This document shows positions 19,273 to 29,163 of a stretch of DNA of 64,000 bases, piece after piece. Numbering within the stretch: position 1 is the stretch's first letter; each line of letters begins with the position of its first letter. The DNA comes from Gimesia benthica (lineage in GTDB: Bacteria; Planctomycetota; Planctomycetia; Planctomycetales; Planctomycetaceae): contig NZ_CP043930.1 in the NCBI RefSeq assembly GCF_009720525.1, forward strand, positions 3,008,501-3,072,500. The letters are read 5' to 3'. The position numbers and the translations under genes were made by a program. Below the pieces are notes generated by a model. The model was not told the origin of the DNA and did not search any database. It saw nothing but the letters and a program-made list of their open reading frames with translations.

Positions 19273-19692
19273 CGGGTGGCACTGTTGGCTCGCTCAACAG
19301 AGACCGCGAAACGCTCCCATCAGCAACTGAGCGGCAAGGCGCTAGCCGCCGGTAAAATCTTCAGCGCGGATCCCACTTACCGGTGGCTGGCGTCATTCCG
19401 CTCAAACAAAAGGGTGGGCACGGATGCAATCCGTGCCGAGCATCGCGAGCAGGAGGTCGCAGCTCACTAGCCCAATTCATAACAGAGCTACCAACTTTAT
19501 CCCCACAAAGAGGTACATCCACTGACCAAATCACTATCCCCCTGCAACCTCCTGTTGCCTCCGGCAATATCGGATTACATCCGATACCACCCTGGTTGGG
19601 TATTCTTTTATTTGGAGAGCCCCACTTTCCAACATTCCCACCCCTGTCTTTTCGTGCCTTTCGCGTTTTTCGTGGTAGAAAAAATCCCACGG
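19273..19692 (+). repeat. Composite palindromic repeat, copy B (~420 bp)
   Basis: It has the same module order and orientation as copy A: GGGTGGCACTGTTGGCTCGC, GAGCGG palindrome (19329-19403), GGCACGGATGCAATCCGTGCC hairpin, GAGCAGGAGGTCGCAGCTCAC, TTGCCTCCGGCAATATCGG, and the TTTTCGTGCCTTTCGCG block. By eye it is roughly four-fifths identical to copy A. Base changes in one arm of the first hairpin (CGCTCAACAGAG) weaken its pairing. It occupies nearly all of the 614-bp gap 19162-19775, where no gene was seen. Confidence 0.85.
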
Positions 19693-19775
19693 TTGTGACC
19701 GCGCCCCGCCTCCCGTAAAGTAAAACAGAATGAAGATTCAACTCCGTCCCGTTTCGCCCCCTGCAAGGTACCGCC

Positions 19776-20120
19776 ATGATTCCTGAAATCACTAACCTGC
19801 TCACACCGCAAGCCACACCCCCGACCGAGGAGCTCTTCGAACACCTCTTCCGGGGTCAGTCCTGCCGGGTGGAACGCATCGTTTCGACCGGGCAGTCCAC
19901 ACGGGAAGGACAGTGGTACGATCAGGAACACGCCGAATGGGTGGTTCTGCTCTCGGGGTCAGCCGTACTCCGTTTTGAGGGGGAAACCCAGGGGCGAACA
20001 CTCATTCCCGGCGATGCAGTGAACATTCCCGCGCATTGTCTGCACCGGGTCGAAGCGACTGCCGCCGACCAGGAAAGCGTTTGGCTTGCAATCCACTATG
20101 AGCCTGTCGAGAATGGGTGA
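19776..20120 (+). CDS. Small cupin-domain protein
   Basis: A 114-residue single-domain cupin. Motif 1 is represented by DQEHAEWVVLLSGSAVLRFEG, and motif 2 by PGDAVNIPAHCLHRVEAT with the His of HRVE. The metal-binding His pair is only partly canonical (EHAEW instead of HxH), so metal binding is possible but not certain. There is no signal peptide. It precedes the aldolase gene by 62 bp on the same strand and may be co-transcribed. A role in sugar metabolism or sensing would be a guess. Confidence 0.82.
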   Translation: MIPEITNLLTPQATPPTEELFEHLFRGQSCRVERIVSTGQSTREGQWYDQEHAEWVVLLSGSAVLRFEGETQGRTLIPGDAVNIPAHCLHRVEATAADQESVWLAIHYEPVENG

Positions 20121-20182
20121 ATCAGCATCTGGTATCAGATCACTTCAACTTCAAATAGATTACAGGAAAGACATTCAGACTG

Positions 20183-20980
<798 letters not shown>

Positions 20981-21011
20981 ACCAGTGGCTATAAAAATCA
21001 AATCAGCAATA

Positions 21012-21047
21012 GAGGCCATGCCCCTTTCGGGTGTGGCCTCTTGCTTT
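21012..21047 (+). terminator. Likely terminator after the aldolase gene
   Basis: A 12-bp near-perfect stem GAGGCCATGCCC / GGGTGTGGCCTC (21012-21023 and 21029-21040, one G-U pair) followed by TTGCTTT. The U-tract is weak. It also lies just downstream of the convergent oxidoreductase gene. Confidence 0.6.
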
Positions 21048-21063
21048 GCGCCGGGTACCGCCG

Positions 21064-22065
21064 CTATTCGGCTCCCACCTGGATGATCGTCCGTTCCTGG
21101 TGCGTCCCTTCCAGCAGGCTCTCGACGGTCTGTTGTGCCCGGTCGAGCGTGATGACCTTCGCCCGCGAGTCGAGATCGTCCAGCTTCCAGTCGGTCGCCA
21201 GCTTCTGCCAGAGCGAGGCCCGCTTTTCAATCGGGTACCAGGCCGAATCGATCCCGTCGAGTGTCACTCCCCGCAGAATAAACGGGAACACGGTCAGGTC
21301 CAGCTGTGCGCCCCCCGCGTTGCCACACGCAGCCACACAACCTTGCGGTTGAATCGAGCGGATCACATGGCTCAACAGCGATCCCCCCACAGTATCGATG
21401 GCAGCCGCCCAGTGCCCTTTCAGTAACGGTCGGTCCGAGTTGATATCAATCGCCAGTCGATCGACGACTTCGTCAGCCCCCAGATCGAGCAGTCGCTGAT
21501 GGTACTCCGCTTTCCCGGAAACCGCGGTCACTTCGAACCCGCAACGTTTCAACAGCGACAGGGCAAACGATCCCACACCTCCCGAAGCCCCCGTCACCAG
21601 CACCTTGCCTGACTCGGGCCTGATATGATGGTGCAGCAGACTGTCGACGCACATCGCCGCCGTCAGTCCTGCGGTCCCGAGAATCATCGACTCCTTGAGC
21701 GTCAGCCCCTCAGGCAGCGGCACAATCCATTCCGGTTTGACGCGAATCAGTTCGGACCAGCCTCCCCAGCGTTCGACTCCCAGTTCATAGCTGGTGACAA
21801 CCACTTTGTCTCCCACCTGGAACTGATCGGAGTCGGAAGACTCCACGATGCCTGCCGCATCGATTCCGGGCACATGCGGGAAATGACGGACCACGCCGGG
21901 ATTCCCGGTCGCCGCGAGAGCGTCTTTATAATTCACCGACGAATAGACGACGCGTATCGTCACTTCCCCATCTGGAAGATTATTATACGGCACCGAGACG
22001 ACGCCGGCCGTGATCTCTTTCTGCTCATGTTGTCGGACCTGAAAACAGCGAAAGGAGTTCGTCAT
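21064..22065 (-). CDS. YhdH/YhfP-type quinone oxidoreductase (acrylyl-CoA reductase-like MDR)
   Basis: A 333-residue zinc-free medium-chain dehydrogenase/reductase. The GroES-like domain has YSSVNYKDALAATGNPGVVRHFPHVPGIDAAG, which is diagnostic for the YhdH/AcuI group. The nucleotide-binding motif VTGASGGVGSFALSLLKRCGFEVTA follows, then FPFILRGVTLDGIDSAWYP near the end. It probably reduces an enoyl or quinone substrate with NADPH. It lies 42 bp downstream of the DNA glycosylase gene on the same strand, so it could be the last gene of a pyrF-glycosylase-reductase transcript. Confidence 0.92.
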   Translation of the reverse strand: MTNSFRCFQVRQHEQKEITAGVVSVPYNNLPDGEVTIRVVYSSVNYKDALAATGNPGVVRHFPHVPGIDAAGIVESSDSDQFQVGDKVVVTSYELGVERWGGWSELIRVKPEWIVPLPEGLTLKESMILGTAGLTAAMCVDSLLHHHIRPESGKVLVTGASGGVGSFALSLLKRCGFEVTAVSGKAEYHQRLLDLGADEVVDRLAIDINSDRPLLKGHWAAAIDTVGGSLLSHVIRSIQPQGCVAACGNAGGAQLDLTVFPFILRGVTLDGIDSAWYPIEKRASLWQKLATDWKLDDLDSRAKVITLDRAQQTVESLLEGTHQERTIIQVGAE

Positions 22066-22107
22066 GGTTCATCCGTTTCTGATTGAGTCAGGAATGTGAG
22101 TTCGTGC

Positions 22108-22743
22108 TTACCACGGACCGTCGGGGGTTTCCATTTCCAGCACCCGCCAGCAGTACCAGCTGGCCACCGTCCGATACGGCGCCCAGAGCTCGGCGATTTC
22201 GATACAGGTCTGCTTGTCGGGGCGGCTCTCCAGTTCATAGATCGTCTGGATGCCGTTCTGAATTCCCAGGTCGTCATGCGGGAACACATCGGGGCGACAG
22301 AGGCCGAACATCAGAAACATCTGCGCCGTCCACTGACCAATGCCCTTGACCTGCACCAGTTCCGCAGTCACCTCATCATCGGTCATCTGGTGCAGTTTAT
22401 GCAAGCGTACGTTCTTCTCCAGCACCATCTCAGCCAGGTGATGTACGTAGTTCGCCTTCTGCGCCGAGAGCCCTACCGAACGTAGCTGTTCGTGAGAGAG
22501 CTGCATGATCTTTTCCGCACTCGGCTGCCCTTTTCCGGTTAACGCATGCAGACGTTTGTAAATCGTCCGGGCCGCAGATGTAGAGATCTGTTGCGAGACG
22601 ATCGAACGCAGCAGCAGTGCAAACCGATAACGATACGGCTTCAACGAACAGACGCCAATATTGTCGATCACCGGCTTGAGCCTGGGATCGACTTTTCGCA
22701 GATGCAGTGACGCTTCTGCAAACGACTTCGCCTGGTCGCTCAT
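22108..22743 (-). CDS. DNA-3-methyladenine glycosylase II (AlkA-like, HhH-GPD)
   Basis: A 211-residue HhH-GPD glycosylase. Landmarks are [19 protein letters not shown], the helix-hairpin-helix [17 protein letters not shown] at ~132-148 and the catalytic Asp in [10 protein letters not shown] (157 or 158). The length fits the short bacterial AlkA form without the N-terminal domain. It removes alkylated purines in base excision repair. Its ATG overlaps the stop of pyrF (22740-22743, ATGA), showing translational coupling of a repair enzyme to pyrimidine synthesis. Confidence 0.92.
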   Translation of the reverse strand: MSDQAKSFAEASLHLRKVDPRLKPVIDNIGVCSLKPYRYRFALLLRSIVSQQISTSAARTIYKRLHALTGKGQPSAEKIMQLSHEQLRSVGLSAQKANYVHHLAEMVLEKNVRLHKLHQMTDDEVTAELVQVKGIGQWTAQMFLMFGLCRPDVFPHDDLGIQNGIQTIYELESRPDKQTCIEIAELWAPYRTVASWYCWRVLEMETPDGPW

Positions 22744-23681
22744 TGCAGCTTCCCGGCGGGCGTGTGTTCGGCCAGGTCGGCGACCATATCATGCGTGGCC
22801 GCTTCCACCGCCTGTTCCCATTCTTCCGGAGCGAATTTCTCGGAATACGGTTCCTTGCGAATCGCGAAGTTGATCCCCCGCGAACTATTAATGATCGCTC
22901 CCAGCCCTTCCGCATCAAAGGCACCCGCGACATCGCCGGCTCCCGCGCCCTGGCTCCCATAACCGGGTACCAGCAGCGGAGCATGCGGCATCAGTTCCCG
23001 CAGTTGTGTCAGCTCTTCCGGATAGGTCGCCCCCACCACCGCACCAATAGCGCCGTAGTGTCCGTTACCCGTTGTATTTAATGCGAGATCATTCACGACC
23101 GCCGCCACACATTCATACAAAGTATGGCCGTCTGTTTTCCGATCCTGAAAGGTCCCCGCTCCCGGGTTACTCGTTCGTACCAGCACGTAAATCCCCGCCC
23201 CCCGTTCGATGGCTACTTTCACAAACGGTTCCAGCGTATCGCTGCCCAGGTAAGGGTTCACCGTCAGACAGTCCGCCGCCCAGATGGCACTCTCCGGGTC
23301 TTCGCCCGCCAGGTATGCACGGGCATACGCTTCTGCCGTCGAGCCGATGTCTCCCCGCTTCGCATCACAGATCACAACCAGCCCCGCTTCACGCGCCCGT
23401 TTGATCACACGCTGCAGCGCGAGACAACCGGCGGGCCCCCATTCTTCAAAGAACGCGGCCTGCGGCTTGACCGCCGGTACCAGGGGAGCAACCACATCGA
23501 TCATCCGAAAACAGAACTCTTCAAATGCAGCCGCGACGATCTCCGCTTTGCTGGAATGTTTCGCTTCCGCAGCAGAGACGATCTCCTCGGGAAGCCAGTC
23601 AAAGCGGGGGTCCAGGCCGACCAGAGCGGGTGTTTTTTTACTGCGAATGGCGGCATTCAGACGATCAGAAAAGTGGTGCAT
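22740..23681 (-). CDS. pyrF: Orotidine 5'-phosphate decarboxylase (type 2)
   Basis: A 313-residue protein, longer than the ~240-residue type 1 enzyme, as expected for type 2. [12 protein letters not shown] is at the start. The catalytic Lys/Asp network is in [18 protein letters not shown] (Asp106, Lys108, Asp111), and [11 protein letters not shown] and [15 protein letters not shown] are phosphate-binding segments. It catalyses the last step of UMP synthesis in the cytoplasm. No other pyr genes are near. It heads a likely operon with the AlkA-like glycosylase, overlapping it by 4 bp. Confidence 0.95.
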   Translation of the reverse strand: MHHFSDRLNAAIRSKKTPALVGLDPRFDWLPEEIVSAAEAKHSSKAEIVAAAFEEFCFRMIDVVAPLVPAVKPQAAFFEEWGPAGCLALQRVIKRAREAGLVVICDAKRGDIGSTAEAYARAYLAGEDPESAIWAADCLTVNPYLGSDTLEPFVKVAIERGAGIYVLVRTSNPGAGTFQDRKTDGHTLYECVAAVVNDLALNTTGNGHYGAIGAVVGATYPEELTQLRELMPHAPLLVPGYGSQGAGAGDVAGAFDAEGLGAIINSSRGINFAIRKEPYSEKFAPEEWEQAVEAATHDMVADLAEHTPAGKLQ

Positions 23682-23956
23682 CAGTTAACTGCTTTCAGAG
23701 ATACAGGTTAGGACATTTTCAATATCAGAAGGTTCGAGGTTTTCCTTCATGAATCATACTAAATTAAGCCGACAATGGAATAATGAGGGTTTTTGAAATC
23801 CCGATCCACGGCAGAGTTTTTACCAGCCGTAACGGACAGAGGGAACTGTTCTACAGGATTCGGACCGGAAGCTCTCATTGACCGAAAACAGCCACTCCCC
23901 GATCTGCACAACACACCCTATTCCGCTTGTCCCTGATTCATGGAAGAGTCGACAAA

Positions 23957-24871
23957 ATGCTGGAAGTCATCACCCCCTACCAATTTGGCGATCAGAGAGC
24001 AGAATACGACGCAGGCATCGCCCGCATGCGGCATTCCCTCTACATGGACTATCCACGCAACGTTCATCTGGAGACCCAGGCCCGCTGCAACGCCAGCTGC
24101 AACTTCTGTCCTTACCCGGATCTGAACCGCAAGCACACTAAAATGAGCGACGAGCTCATTGACAAAATCCTGAACGAGCTGACCGCCATTCCCCAGGAAA
24201 TGAACCTGCAGATTTCGCCGTTCAAAGTCAGCGAACCGTTTCTGGATGTCCGCCTGTTTGACGTTCTGGAAAAGATCAACACCTTGCTCCCGCAGGCAAA
24301 AATCGCGCTGACCTCCAACTCCACCCCGATCACAGAGGACAAGCTGGAGCAGCTACAGGAAATCAAAAACATCCAATATCTCTGGATCTCCTTCAACGAT
24401 CATCGTGAAGCAGAGTACGAACGGGTGATGAACCTCCCCTATCAGCGTACGCGACAGCGGCTGGAAATGATTCACGATGCCTTCATGGAAGGCGATGTCA
24501 ACTTCCCGGTCGTCCTCTCCCGCGTAGGAGACGGCACCGAAGCCGACCATGAATTTGTGCAATGGGTCAGTATCAACTATCCCCTGTTCAAATCGAGCGT
24601 CTTCCCGCGCATGGAATGGATCGGACAGGTACAGGGACTGGACGTCAACAATGTTCCCAACATGGGCTGTGTACGCTGGTTCGAACTCTCGATCACCGCA
24701 ACCGGTGAAGTCGCCCACTGTTGTGCCGACGGTCAGGCGGAATATACCATCGGCAACGCCAACGATCAGAATGTGCTGGAGATCTACAACTCTCCCGAAT
24801 ACCGCAAGCTCCGGGAGTCCACAGTCTCGCGCTTAAGCGTCGAACCCTGCAACCGTTGTACTTTCATGTGA
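23957..24871 (+). CDS. Radical SAM protein with SPASM-like C-terminus
   Basis: From the ATG at 23957 the protein is 304 residues; an in-frame TTG at 23927 is a weaker alternative. CNASCNFC at 44-51 is the CX3CX2C motif for the [4Fe-4S]-SAM cluster, preceded by NVHLETQARC. The C-terminal part has MGCVRWFELSITATGEVAHCCADG and ends EPCNRCTFM, a Cys pattern typical of SPASM/twitch auxiliary clusters. It presumably performs a radical modification of a peptide, sugar or cofactor; the target is unknown. No precursor peptide or partner gene is visible nearby, and a repeat copy follows directly. Confidence 0.88.
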   Translation: MLEVITPYQFGDQRAEYDAGIARMRHSLYMDYPRNVHLETQARCNASCNFCPYPDLNRKHTKMSDELIDKILNELTAIPQEMNLQISPFKVSEPFLDVRLFDVLEKINTLLPQAKIALTSNSTPITEDKLEQLQEIKNIQYLWISFNDHREAEYERVMNLPYQRTRQRLEMIHDAFMEGDVNFPVVLSRVGDGTEADHEFVQWVSINYPLFKSSVFPRMEWIGQVQGLDVNNVPNMGCVRWFELSITATGEVAHCCADGQAEYTIGNANDQNVLEIYNSPEYRKLRESTVSRLSVEPCNRCTFM

Positions 24872-24879
24872 GCCGAAAA

Positions 24880-25048
24880 CTGAGCGGTATGGCGCTAACC
24901 GCCGGTAAAATCTCCAGCGACGATTTCATTTAATGGTAGCAAACGCCGGGTGCCACTGTCGGCTCGCCCGACAGTGAATTGCAGATCAAGCATTCCCAAT
25001 TCAAAGGGTAGCCCCGAATGCAATTCGGGGTGAGCGCAGCGAACTGGA
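24880..25048 (+). repeat. Rearranged copy of the modular palindromic repeat (copy C)
   Basis: Modules appear in a different order: first arm of the GAGCGG palindrome (24882-24906), then CCACTGTCGG-CTCGC-CCGACAGTG with both arms co-varied relative to copy A, then GCCCCGAATGCAATTCGGGGT with GAGCGCAGCGAACTGG. The compensatory changes keep the hairpins intact. Confidence 0.8.
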
Positions 25049-25130
25049 AACTGACAGGGAAATCTTCCGGATGCTCCCGCAAAACACTCCTGCCATCTGA
25101 AACCAGTTGGTACTAACGCTTCCCACACCC

Positions 25131-27191
25131 TCACGGCTTGAACACAATATCCGTCACCGTACCGAACTTGGCCGGTAAAGGCATGTTCGCAAACGTCCGA
25201 TCATCGCCCGAGCGATATTGCCAGCGTCCCGCCAGGGGAAGTGCACCACTGGCAGAAACCAGTTGAGGCACCGACGCGAAATCTGCTTCCGCATCACGAC
25301 CGGAAACAGCCACGACAATCAGGTTCGCATCGTTCACGGTGACCATCCCGGGGGCGATCACGAAACCGTCGCCCCGTTTCTTGAGAGCCGTTCCGTTCAA
25401 CCAGGCTTGAACCGTATTCCCGGCAGACGTGGGTACCTTTAATTGTAAAGGCTCACCAGCCAGCCACGCTTTCGGCATCCGGGCCACACAACGATACCAG
25501 CGACTCTCTACGGTCCCTGCCGGCTTCTTGAATTCGGGCACAGAAACCACCGTCCAGTGCGGTGCACCACGCAGGCTCACCTTGTCGGAGAGTTTCACTT
25601 TTGCGGGATTCAGACCTGCGGCCCAGTAGATCCCGTTGGCCAGCAACCGCACGAACTCGGGTTGCTGGAAATCACCGGTGTGCCCCAGTGACGTGTAAAA
25701 CGAACGGCCGCCGTCCTTCCGTTGAAACGTCCAGGCCACCGGTTCGACCGGCTTCCCTTTAATTTCCGCCGTCATCAGTACCGTCGTCCCTTTCGCCAGC
25801 GGAGTCACCTCGTACAGAGAATATGCCTGCGGGAACGGTTTGTCGGGAATGCCCGTCAGAATCGGGTTCTGCTTTTGTTTCGGGTTGATCGTCACGATCG
25901 ACTTCAGATCATTCGCGTGATGTCCGTGATAGCTGCCGCCAAAAACGGTCGCATCAAATTCAGGCCAGTCCGCGTATCCCTTCGGCGGCTCTTTCCCACG
26001 CAATGAAAACGCATGGCTCGCGGTGCGGATACCCACCACAGGCTTACCCGCGGCAACATACTTCTTGATCAGCGCCATCTGTTTTGTTGGAAGCACGCGT
26101 CTACGTACGCTGAACAACACAAGATCGGCATCCTCGATCTCTTCGATCCCCGGGATCTTATTCCGCTCCTTGTCATCAGCAAAGACCAGGCTCACACGAA
26201 ACGCTTTGCCCAGGTTCTCCGCCGCGAACTTGGGTAAACTTTTCTCTGTCTCGTACTCCTGCTCCGCCATGATGATCACGAGGTGCGGTCGATCATCTTT
26301 CTTGAATACAAATTCATCGCCCCCCAGAATCTGATCGCTGGTAATCGTGGGACAGATGAATTTTTCGATGTGCGAGATAATCAGATCGTTACCGGTAAAG
26401 TGACTCACGTAAGGCCAGCGCTGCGGGTTATACATCGTATCGGTCAGGTCCCGTACCAGCACCACGTTCTTCCCGTTCTGTGCCATCTGCCGCAATCCGA
26501 ACGGACGACCGAGGACACACATGTTGGTATGCACGCCGGTCAGAATCACGTTCTTAATGCCACGGCTTCCCAGAATCCGCCAGACTTCATCCCCCTTATC
26601 GGAAATGAAATCTTTCTCACCATCGATGGTGATCAGCGGCGACTGCTTCTGCCAGGGGAGTGCCGGATTGCGGCCCAGCGACTTCAGCTTCGCGGCCCAT
26701 GCTTTGTGCTCTTCCGGCTCATCATCCTCGCCCCCATCGGACTGATCAAGGGGATACACGGCCTGCTCTTCACTGGGAATCTTTGAGCACCAGTTTTCGA
26801 TGCCCTCCGGTATCGGTCCATTGAACGTGACCTGCTGCGCCCGCTGACGCGCCGGGTGCCCTTCATAAGCCGGCATACAATCACTCGGGGCGTGAATGAT
26901 GGTCACTCCCTGTGCGCGGGCCGTCTTGAGCAGTTGATCCAGCCGCGGTGCAAACTGTTCCAGTCGACGGACCGCATTCAGACAATGATGGTAGTCCCAG
27001 ACATCGCAGACGATAATCGCGGTCTGCTCAGGATCCCAGCTCTCCTTATGTTCCAGTCGATGATAACGCCCGGAGCCCTTGCTGGTCTCGGACTGGGATC
27101 GCAGGTTCAACTGCAGATCCTCGGCAGACAGCAGACTGGTATAAGTCAACAACAGGCTCAGACAGACGGACAGTTTACAGAACAGCTTCAC
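25131..27191 (-). CDS. Secreted isochorismatase-like hydrolase fused to a ThuA-like domain
   Basis: The start is taken as the GTG at 27191 because AGGAG lies 7 nt upstream and the resulting N-terminus KLFCKLSVCLSLLLTYTSLLSA is a signal peptide; a longer in-frame ATG at 27239 lacks both. The protein is then 686 residues. Residues ~55-290 form a cysteine-hydrolase domain with the Asp in IIVCDVWDYHH (63) and the nucleophile in GVHTNMCVLGRPF (Cys225). Next is a ThuA-like domain (LVIIMAEQEYETEKSLP, LFSVRRRVLP, FYTSLGHTGDF). The C-terminal ~130 residues have a beta-rich segment (ESRWYRCVARMPKAW) resembling a carbohydrate-binding or lectin-like module. The substrate is unknown. Confidence 0.87.
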   Translation of the reverse strand: MKLFCKLSVCLSLLLTYTSLLSAEDLQLNLRSQSETSKGSGRYHRLEHKESWDPEQTAIIVCDVWDYHHCLNAVRRLEQFAPRLDQLLKTARAQGVTIIHAPSDCMPAYEGHPARQRAQQVTFNGPIPEGIENWCSKIPSEEQAVYPLDQSDGGEDDEPEEHKAWAAKLKSLGRNPALPWQKQSPLITIDGEKDFISDKGDEVWRILGSRGIKNVILTGVHTNMCVLGRPFGLRQMAQNGKNVVLVRDLTDTMYNPQRWPYVSHFTGNDLIISHIEKFICPTITSDQILGGDEFVFKKDDRPHLVIIMAEQEYETEKSLPKFAAENLGKAFRVSLVFADDKERNKIPGIEEIEDADLVLFSVRRRVLPTKQMALIKKYVAAGKPVVGIRTASHAFSLRGKEPPKGYADWPEFDATVFGGSYHGHHANDLKSIVTINPKQKQNPILTGIPDKPFPQAYSLYEVTPLAKGTTVLMTAEIKGKPVEPVAWTFQRKDGGRSFYTSLGHTGDFQQPEFVRLLANGIYWAAGLNPAKVKLSDKVSLRGAPHWTVVSVPEFKKPAGTVESRWYRCVARMPKAWLAGEPLQLKVPTSAGNTVQAWLNGTALKKRGDGFVIAPGMVTVNDANLIVVAVSGRDAEADFASVPQLVSASGALPLAGRWQYRSGDDRTFANMPLPAKFGTVTDIVFKP

Positions 27192-27312
27192 GTGATGTCT
27201 CCTGGTGGCAGGCGCATTGAGGGGAACAGGTTGAACCATCCCCGGTGGTATTCCGCAGAATCTCTATTCTAAAAAGCCACCGTAGCAGAACAAAAGTCCG
27301 AAAGCCAGAAAC

Positions 27313-27351
27313 AAAAAAATCCAGCCTGAACCACACAGGGATTCAGACTGG
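27313..27351 (-). terminator. Rho-independent terminator after the thioredoxin/trypsin gene
   Basis: On the minus strand: CCAGTCTGAA, an 11-nt loop, TTCAGGCTGG, then A and a run of seven T. The 10-bp stem includes one G-U type pair. It lies 31 bp beyond the stop codon. Confidence 0.8.
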
Positions 27352-27381
27352 ATCAGATGTTCTCAGTAGACGATTGAGCGT

Positions 27382-29163
27382 TTAGCGACGCGACTCAGCG
27401 GAACGACGGTACCGCTGGACCGGAGCACTGTTCTGCAGGCTGTCCGGCGTTGATTTTTTAGCCGTCTGTGTGAAAGAGGAAGGCGGACGGAACATGGCAT
27501 CTTCCGACTGAGCAGGGCTGGCTACCAGGTGAGTCTTACTGGCCCGGGGCAGGCTCCGGCTGATCCGCTCATCCCGCTGACGACGTACTGTATTACGGGG
27601 AGTTCCCGACAGGTTGGCCGCAGGCTGGAAGCGGGCCGAGGTCGGCTGAGGTTGATTACTGACTTCTCCCGACAGGTAAGAGACAAACTTGGAACTGGCC
27701 TTGTTGATGATCACAACCCGGCTGGCTGACTTGGGCTTGTTGAGCGGACGGATAATGCAGACCACTTCCGCTTCCCCTGCCTGATCCAATGCCGCCTGCA
27801 ACTGTGACAGGTCCGGATTACCGGTTGTTGCCGAGGTCACCTGTTGACGCGGCTGGCTGTTCGTCGGCATCGCCCGGTTCAGGAACTCATCCAGCAGTTG
27901 CTGGTTGGGAGCTGCCTGGGCTGCAGGAGCAGCTTCCGACATGGCGAACTTGGTTTCCGGAGCGGACTCCTGAACGGCAGGCTGTTTGTAAAGGGCCGTC
28001 AGGTTGCTTTCATCGAGCAGTTTATGAACCACGGGCAGACCGGCATACAAACCACGGCGGTCTTCCTTATCAACGGCAAAGCAGACACCCACCAGTTGGC
28101 CGGAGCGGTTAAACAGTCCCCCGCCCGAACGTCCCTGCACGGGCATGCCCGTACATTCGATGTTGTCCGGTCCCAGGAAACGGTTGAGTTCGGTTACTTT
28201 GATTTTCTCCAGGGTCGGCAGTTCTCCACTGCTGCAACCCAGAGATGCTACGACGTCACCCGCTTTAACTTCATCTTCCAGCGGAGCCACTTTCGCAGCA
28301 GCCACGACGCCCGAAGTGGGAATCGAAATCAGTCCCACATCGGCTTCCAGGTTATAACGGACCAGGGTACCCACATAAGTATCGTACTTTTCGCCCTGGA
28401 AGACATCGACTTCAATTATGGAATCAGCCCTGATGTCGCTGAAGATATGACTGCAGGTCATGATCAGGGTTCGACCGACGGCACTGTGAATTACCGTCCC
28501 CGAACCGAGGTCCATTCCCTTTTTGTCTTTGACACGAATGCGAACCGTGCTGGCTCGCCAGTTGATGATTTCTTCCTGGGGAGCGGCTTCCGCGAACTGA
28601 TCGTTGGCAGCATCGCCAAACTGGGCACGAATCACGGGCTCTTCGACAGGAACCGAATCATCTTCAGATTTGTTTTTACCAAAGAAAGGGAGATTGAATC
28701 CGCGCGATTTCTTTTCGGGCTGCTTCTGATCCTGTGCCAGCTGAATCGGGGCTTCTTCAGCCTGATTGCTGCGACGATCATTGGATGCGAAGACGACCGG
28801 GTTACGGGGCTGTGACCGTTCGGGCTGAGCAGGTTCCGCAGCAGGAATCCGGGCCAGCATCCGACGCAGGTTACTTTCCGTTGTGGCACCGACAGAACGA
28901 GCCACCTCTTTACCATCGACGACCAGCACAAAAGCGGGAATGCTGGAAACATTAAAACGTCGGGCCAGCTCAGGTTCCTGATCGACGTCGACTTTCTTGA
29001 TTGGATAGCCTTCACGTTTCAAACGTGAAACCAGCGGACTCATTTTCTGACACGGGCCACACCAGGTCGCAGTGAAATCCAGCAGAACTCCTTTAGGAGC
29101 AGCTGCCAGTGCAGAACCGGTGATCATCAGAAAAGTGAATACGGATGTCGCTAATAATCTCAT
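27382..29163 (-). CDS. Thioredoxin-like domain fused to a trypsin-like serine protease, exported
   Basis: A 593-residue product with a signal peptide at ~1-21. A thioredoxin fold follows with WCGPC at 34-38 and the cis-Pro region SSIPAFVLVV. After a charged, low-complexity linker (~110-200) comes a trypsin-like protease domain with a full triad: His239 (TCSHIF), Asp275 (LEADVGLIS) and Ser346 (GRSGGGL). The C-terminal ~220 residues are low-complexity and Gln/Ser/Arg-rich, with no domain I recognise. It presumably acts outside the cytoplasmic membrane, combining disulfide chemistry with proteolysis or protein quality control. It is a single gene with its own terminator. Confidence 0.9.
   Translation of the reverse strand: MRLLATSVFTFLMITGSALAAAPKGVLLDFTATWCGPCQKMSPLVSRLKREGYPIKKVDVDQEPELARRFNVSSIPAFVLVVDGKEVARSVGATTESNLRRMLARIPAAEPAQPERSQPRNPVVFASNDRRSNQAEEAPIQLAQDQKQPEKKSRGFNLPFFGKNKSEDDSVPVEEPVIRAQFGDAANDQFAEAAPQEEIINWRASTVRIRVKDKKGMDLGSGTVIHSAVGRTLIMTCSHIFSDIRADSIIEVDVFQGEKYDTYVGTLVRYNLEADVGLISIPTSGVVAAAKVAPLEDEVKAGDVVASLGCSSGELPTLEKIKVTELNRFLGPDNIECTGMPVQGRSGGGLFNRSGQLVGVCFAVDKEDRRGLYAGLPVVHKLLDESNLTALYKQPAVQESAPETKFAMSEAAPAAQAAPNQQLLDEFLNRAMPTNSQPRQQVTSATTGNPDLSQLQAALDQAGEAEVVCIIRPLNKPKSASRVVIINKASSKFVSYLSGEVSNQPQPTSARFQPAANLSGTPRNTVRRQRDERISRSLPRASKTHLVASPAQSEDAMFRPPSSFTQTAKKSTPDSLQNSAPVQRYRRSAESRR

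Noticed and set aside
16582-19692. Insertion sequence or prophage island
   Set aside because: Repeats are present, but no transposase, integrase or phage gene is seen, and the genes inside are ordinary metabolic ones.
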